From Maribacter huludaoensis (GTDB taxonomy: Bacteria > Bacteroidota > Bacteroidia > Flavobacteriales > Flavobacteriaceae): a stretch of 64,000 bases of DNA. Positions within the stretch are counted from its first letter, which is position 1, and each line of letters begins with the position of its first letter. The notes below the pieces were generated by a model. That model was given only the letters and a program-made list of their open reading frames with translations. It did not search any database and was not told the origin of the DNA. The stretch lies in assembly GCF_029350945.1 (NCBI RefSeq), contig NZ_JARKMS010000001.1, positions 772,313-836,312 on the forward strand, written 5' to 3'. This document shows positions 61,591 through 64,000 of this stretch, piece by piece. The translations under genes were made by a program, and so were the position numbers.

Positions 61591-62354
61591 GATGATGTTA
61601 TTTTTGTAAATGTGCTTTTATTTTCAATGGCATCAACAATAAAGTTATCGTTCAGCCCATTGGTGATCCAGGTTTCAATACCTGCTTTTTGTGCAATGGT
61701 GGCTGCATCAATTTTTGACTGCATGCCACCGGTGCCGTGGGTAGATTTGGATTCCCCTATTTCTTTTAGCAATTTGGTCAGGTCTGAAACGGCTTCTATT
61801 GTTTTTGGTGTGGAAGTCGTTAAAGATGATTTTGTGTAAATACCATCTGTATTTGTAGCAATGATAAGAATGTCGGCAGATAAAAGCGATGCAGTTAAAC
61901 CGGCCAATTTATCATTATCACCAAATTTGATCTCATCAGTAGCAACGGTATCATTTTCATTAATGATAGGAATGAAGTTATTGGCAACAAGAACATTAAT
62001 GGTGTTTTTAATATTCGCTCTAGTTTGCTCATTTTCAAAATCGGAATAGGATAACAAACATTGTGATGTAAAGAGCCCAAGCTCCCTAAAATTTTCTTGA
62101 AAAATGCGCATTAGATGAGGCTGACCAATAGATGCCAATGCCTGCTTTACATTAATTTCTTCTCCATTATGTTCCAACTTAACAAACTGCCTAGCAGCGG
62201 CAATGGCACCGGAACTCACAATAATAAATTCGAACTTATCTTTTAGAGCGGCAATTTGCCGACCAATATCCTCAATTTTTCCTCGGGAAATATGATCAGT
62301 GTCTTTGGTTAAGGTATTGGAACCTAATTTCAATAAAATTCTATTTTTCAACAT
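61587..62354 (-). CDS. proB: Glutamate 5-kinase, short form without PUA domain
   Basis: The 255-residue protein has the amino-acid kinase signatures LLKLGSNTLTKD, IIVSSGAIAAARQ and NENDTVATDEIKFGDNDKLA. It lacks the C-terminal PUA domain of E. coli ProB (367 residues), as is usual in this group. It makes glutamyl 5-phosphate for proline synthesis. The start lies 36 bases after a heptanucleotide repeat whose transcribed strand contains repeated AGGAG, and the stop overlaps argF'. Confidence 0.93.
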   Translation of the reverse strand: MLKNRILLKLGSNTLTKDTDHISRGKIEDIGRQIAALKDKFEFIIVSSGAIAAARQFVKLEHNGEEINVKQALASIGQPHLMRIFQENFRELGLFTSQCLLSYSDFENEQTRANIKNTINVLVANNFIPIINENDTVATDEIKFGDNDKLAGLTASLLSADILIIATNTDGIYTKSSLTTSTPKTIEAVSDLTKLLKEIGESKSTHGTGGMQSKIDAATIAQKAGIETWITNGLNDNFIVDAIENKSTFTKITSS

Positions 62355-62390
62355 TTTAATATCGTTTATGTTAGGTGAAATCTTATTTTC

Positions 62391-62438
62391 CTAACTCCTA
62401 ACTCCTAACTCCTAACTCCTAACTCCTAACTCCTAACT
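62391..62438 (-). repeat. CTAACTC heptanucleotide tandem repeat between proA and proB
   Basis: Six full CTAACTC units in a row and a partial seventh run from 62391 to 62438; the seventh reaches into the proA stop codon. On the transcript the unit reads GAGTTAG, so AGGAG-like segments recur every 7 bases ahead of proB. Slippage could change unit number. The 82-base spacer is otherwise plain. Confidence 0.9.
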
Positions 62439-63633
62439 ACCTTACCTGTCCATTTCCTTTTACGTACCACTTATTGGTTACTAGATGCTGTAATCCTATA
62501 GGTCCGCGTTGATGTAATTTATCTGTACTAATGGCTAGTTCTCCTCCAAGTCCAAATTGTCCACCATCCGTAAAGCGGGTAGATGCATTATGGTATACCG
62601 CAGCGGTGTCCACAGATTGCATGAAAATATCTGCTTCCTCTTCATTTTTAGTAATGATAGAAGCGGAGTGGCCGCCTCCATAGGTATTGATGAGCTGTAC
62701 GGCTTCATCTACATCTGGCACTTGCCCTAGTACAATTTTATAATCCAAAAACTCTTCAAACCAAATAGATTCATTTTCCATTTGAGAGGTGCCATCTAAT
62801 CCGGCTAATTTGGCATCGGTCAAAATTTCAACATTGTGTTTTTTAAGGGTCTTAATCAAATGACTTAAAAATTCTGCCTTGCGTGGTAAATCTCTTGAAA
62901 TGATGACTTTGTCAACGGCATTACAAGCGGAAATTTTTGTGGTCTTTGCATTGACGATAACATCCAGTGCCATTTGCAAATCTGCCTCGTGCGAAACATA
63001 TACAAAGTTATTTCCTCTACCGCTTACTATTACCGGGCACTGTGCATGTTGCTTAACAAAAGCGATCAGTTTTTCGCCACCTCTAGGTACAATTAAGTCT
63101 AGTTTTTGTGTTGGTTTTTCTAAAAACTGCTGAGTTTCTGTTCTAGAATAATTAAGGTAGGTTACCCAGTCCGTAGCACAATCGCAAGACTCCAAAGCTT
63201 TGTGCCATAGGTTTACTAAAACCAAATTGGAGTTCAAAGACTCTTTGCCCCCCTTTAGCAATATTTTGTTACCTGATTTAAATGCGATACCCGCAGCTTC
63301 AATGGTAACATCTGGTCTAGATTCATAAATAATCATGATCGTACCGAAAGGTGCGGTTTTATTGCTGATCTCTAAACCATTTTCATGGGTAAATTGAAAA
63401 CGTTCTACATGCAAAGGGTCTGGCAAGGCAGCTAATTTTTTCAAGGAAGAAATCATTTCTGCCACCTTGGTCTTGTTTACCTTTAAGCGATCAACCATTG
63501 CGATATCGCCTGATTCAAAAGAATTTAAATCTTTTTCATTGGCAGATATTAGAATTGATTCTTCTTGCTGCACCAATTCGGCCATACGCTTAAGTACGGC
63601 ATTCCTTTTAGATATGCTTAGGGTTGTCTTCAT
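62437..63633 (-). CDS. proA: Gamma-glutamyl phosphate reductase
   Basis: The 398-residue aldehyde-dehydrogenase-superfamily protein has PFGTIMIIYESRPDVTIEAA (substrate site), VPRGGEKLIAFVKQH and the catalytic Cys region NAKTTKISACNAVDKVII. The C-terminal STRFTDGGQFGLGGELAIST is the ProA signature. It reduces glutamyl 5-phosphate to glutamate 5-semialdehyde. The start overlaps the argD stop by 4 bases, so proA is translated directly after argD. Confidence 0.95.
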   Translation of the reverse strand: MKTTLSISKRNAVLKRMAELVQQEESILISANEKDLNSFESGDIAMVDRLKVNKTKVAEMISSLKKLAALPDPLHVERFQFTHENGLEISNKTAPFGTIMIIYESRPDVTIEAAGIAFKSGNKILLKGGKESLNSNLVLVNLWHKALESCDCATDWVTYLNYSRTETQQFLEKPTQKLDLIVPRGGEKLIAFVKQHAQCPVIVSGRGNNFVYVSHEADLQMALDVIVNAKTTKISACNAVDKVIISRDLPRKAEFLSHLIKTLKKHNVEILTDAKLAGLDGTSQMENESIWFEEFLDYKIVLGQVPDVDEAVQLINTYGGGHSASIITKNEEEADIFMQSVDTAAVYHNASTRFTDGGQFGLGGELAISTDKLHQRGPIGLQHLVTNKWYVKGNGQVR

Positions 63634-64000
63634 GATAGGGCTTTTTTAAGAGCTGTAAAAAACACGTCTAAATCTTGTTTTGTAATATTCAGGGCAGGTA
63701 AAATTCTTAGCACTGTTTTATCTTTTGCCCCACCGGTAAAAAGAAAATGTTCGTGAATTAATTTTTTACGTAGATCGGCAACCTGAAAATCAAATTCAAG
63801 CCCTAACATTAAGCCTTTTCCTTTTACCCGTTTTACTTGTGGAATTTCTTTTGCCTTTTCGTTGAAATATTCGCCTAATGCTTTAGCATTTTGAATTAGA
63901 TTTTCTTTTTCAATTACTTCTAAAACCGCCATGGTGGCTGCGCAAGCCAAATGATTGCCACCGAAAGTGGTGCCCAACATTCCGTATTTTGCCTTTATAC
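63630..64000 (-). CDS. argD: Acetylornithine (N-acyl-ornithine) aminotransferase, C-terminal part (cut by window edge)
   Basis: The frame is open from base 64000 to the stop at 63630, so the N-terminal two thirds lie outside the window. What remains reads IKAKYGMLGTTFGGNHLACA, the typical class III aminotransferase stretch that follows the PLP-lysine region, then VKRVKGKGLMLGLEFDF and a C-terminal LRILPALNITKQDLD. The internal Met at 63980 is not the start. It makes or uses N-acyl-ornithine from the semialdehyde in arginine synthesis, and overlaps proA by 4 bases. Confidence 0.93.
   Translation of the reverse strand, partial: IKAKYGMLGTTFGGNHLACAATMAVLEVIEKENLIQNAKALGEYFNEKAKEIPQVKRVKGKGLMLGLEFDFQVADLRKKLIHEHFLFTGGAKDKTVLRILPALNITKQDLDVFFTALKKALS

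Overview
The window looks like a piece of chromosome from a marine member of the Flavobacteriaceae (Bacteroidota), possibly near Maribacter, Zobellia or Arenibacter. The family is supported by several things: AT-rich DNA, a SusC/SusD pair, a type IX secretion PorP/SprF gene beside a giant cargo with a gliding-type C-terminal domain, many lipoproteins, promoters of the Bacteroidota TAnnTTTG type, transcarbamylase-type arginine genes, and heptanucleotide intergenic repeats. The genus is a guess. No rRNA, tRNA, CRISPR array, insertion sequence or prophage was seen.

Layout. 1-5.1 kb: the start of an ABC exporter, a TPM-domain membrane protein, a penicillin-acylase-type lipoprotein, a small PH-domain protein and a secreted unknown. 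5.2-9.2 kb (minus): a tight operon of GntP-type permease, RidA, D-serine dehydratase/D-threonine aldolase-like enzyme and M19 dipeptidase, read here as D-amino-acid or D-peptide catabolism. 9.3-11.1 kb: aquaporin Z with its own terminator, and a metallophosphoesterase. 11.2-18.6 kb: a GAF-domain protein, an HD phosphohydrolase fused to a Pycsar-effector-like membrane domain, and a 1240-residue lipoprotein joining a metallophosphoesterase, a middle domain with CotH-kinase-like motifs and an Omp85-like barrel. 18.6-28.3 kb (minus): two paralogous VCBS/ASPIC-UnbV lipoproteins, a vanadium-haloperoxidase/PAP2-like lipoprotein, a GyrI-like membrane protein and a propeller-like lipoprotein.

28.6-41.6 kb is a maltose/maltodextrin locus: a sodium:solute symporter, SusD and SusC (minus), then LacI-type regulator, beta-phosphoglucomutase, GH65 maltose phosphorylase and cytoplasmic GH13 enzyme (plus). 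SusCD would import oligosaccharides across the outer membrane. GH13 and GH65 then yield glucose and beta-glucose-1-phosphate, and PgmB makes glucose-6-phosphate. A 16-bp PurR/LacI-like operator lies between susC and the regulator gene. 41.6-44.7 kb holds GDPD, a HI0933-type flavoprotein, DUF1697 and TspO. 44.7-48.7 kb holds two mevalonate-pathway genes, a UbiA prenyltransferase and a pseudouridine-synthase homologue whose catalytic Asp position is Glu.

48.8-57.3 kb: a zinc peptidase, the PorP/SprF gene, a 1806-residue T9SS cargo with leucine-rich repeats and eleven ~96-residue repeats, and a YihY/BrkB protein. 57.3-64.0 kb (minus): the arginine/proline operon argD-proA-proB-argF'-(small two-helix membrane protein)-argB-argE-argH. 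It has heptanucleotide tandem repeats in front of proB and argH. Both window edges cut genes: the ABC exporter at the left and argD at the right.
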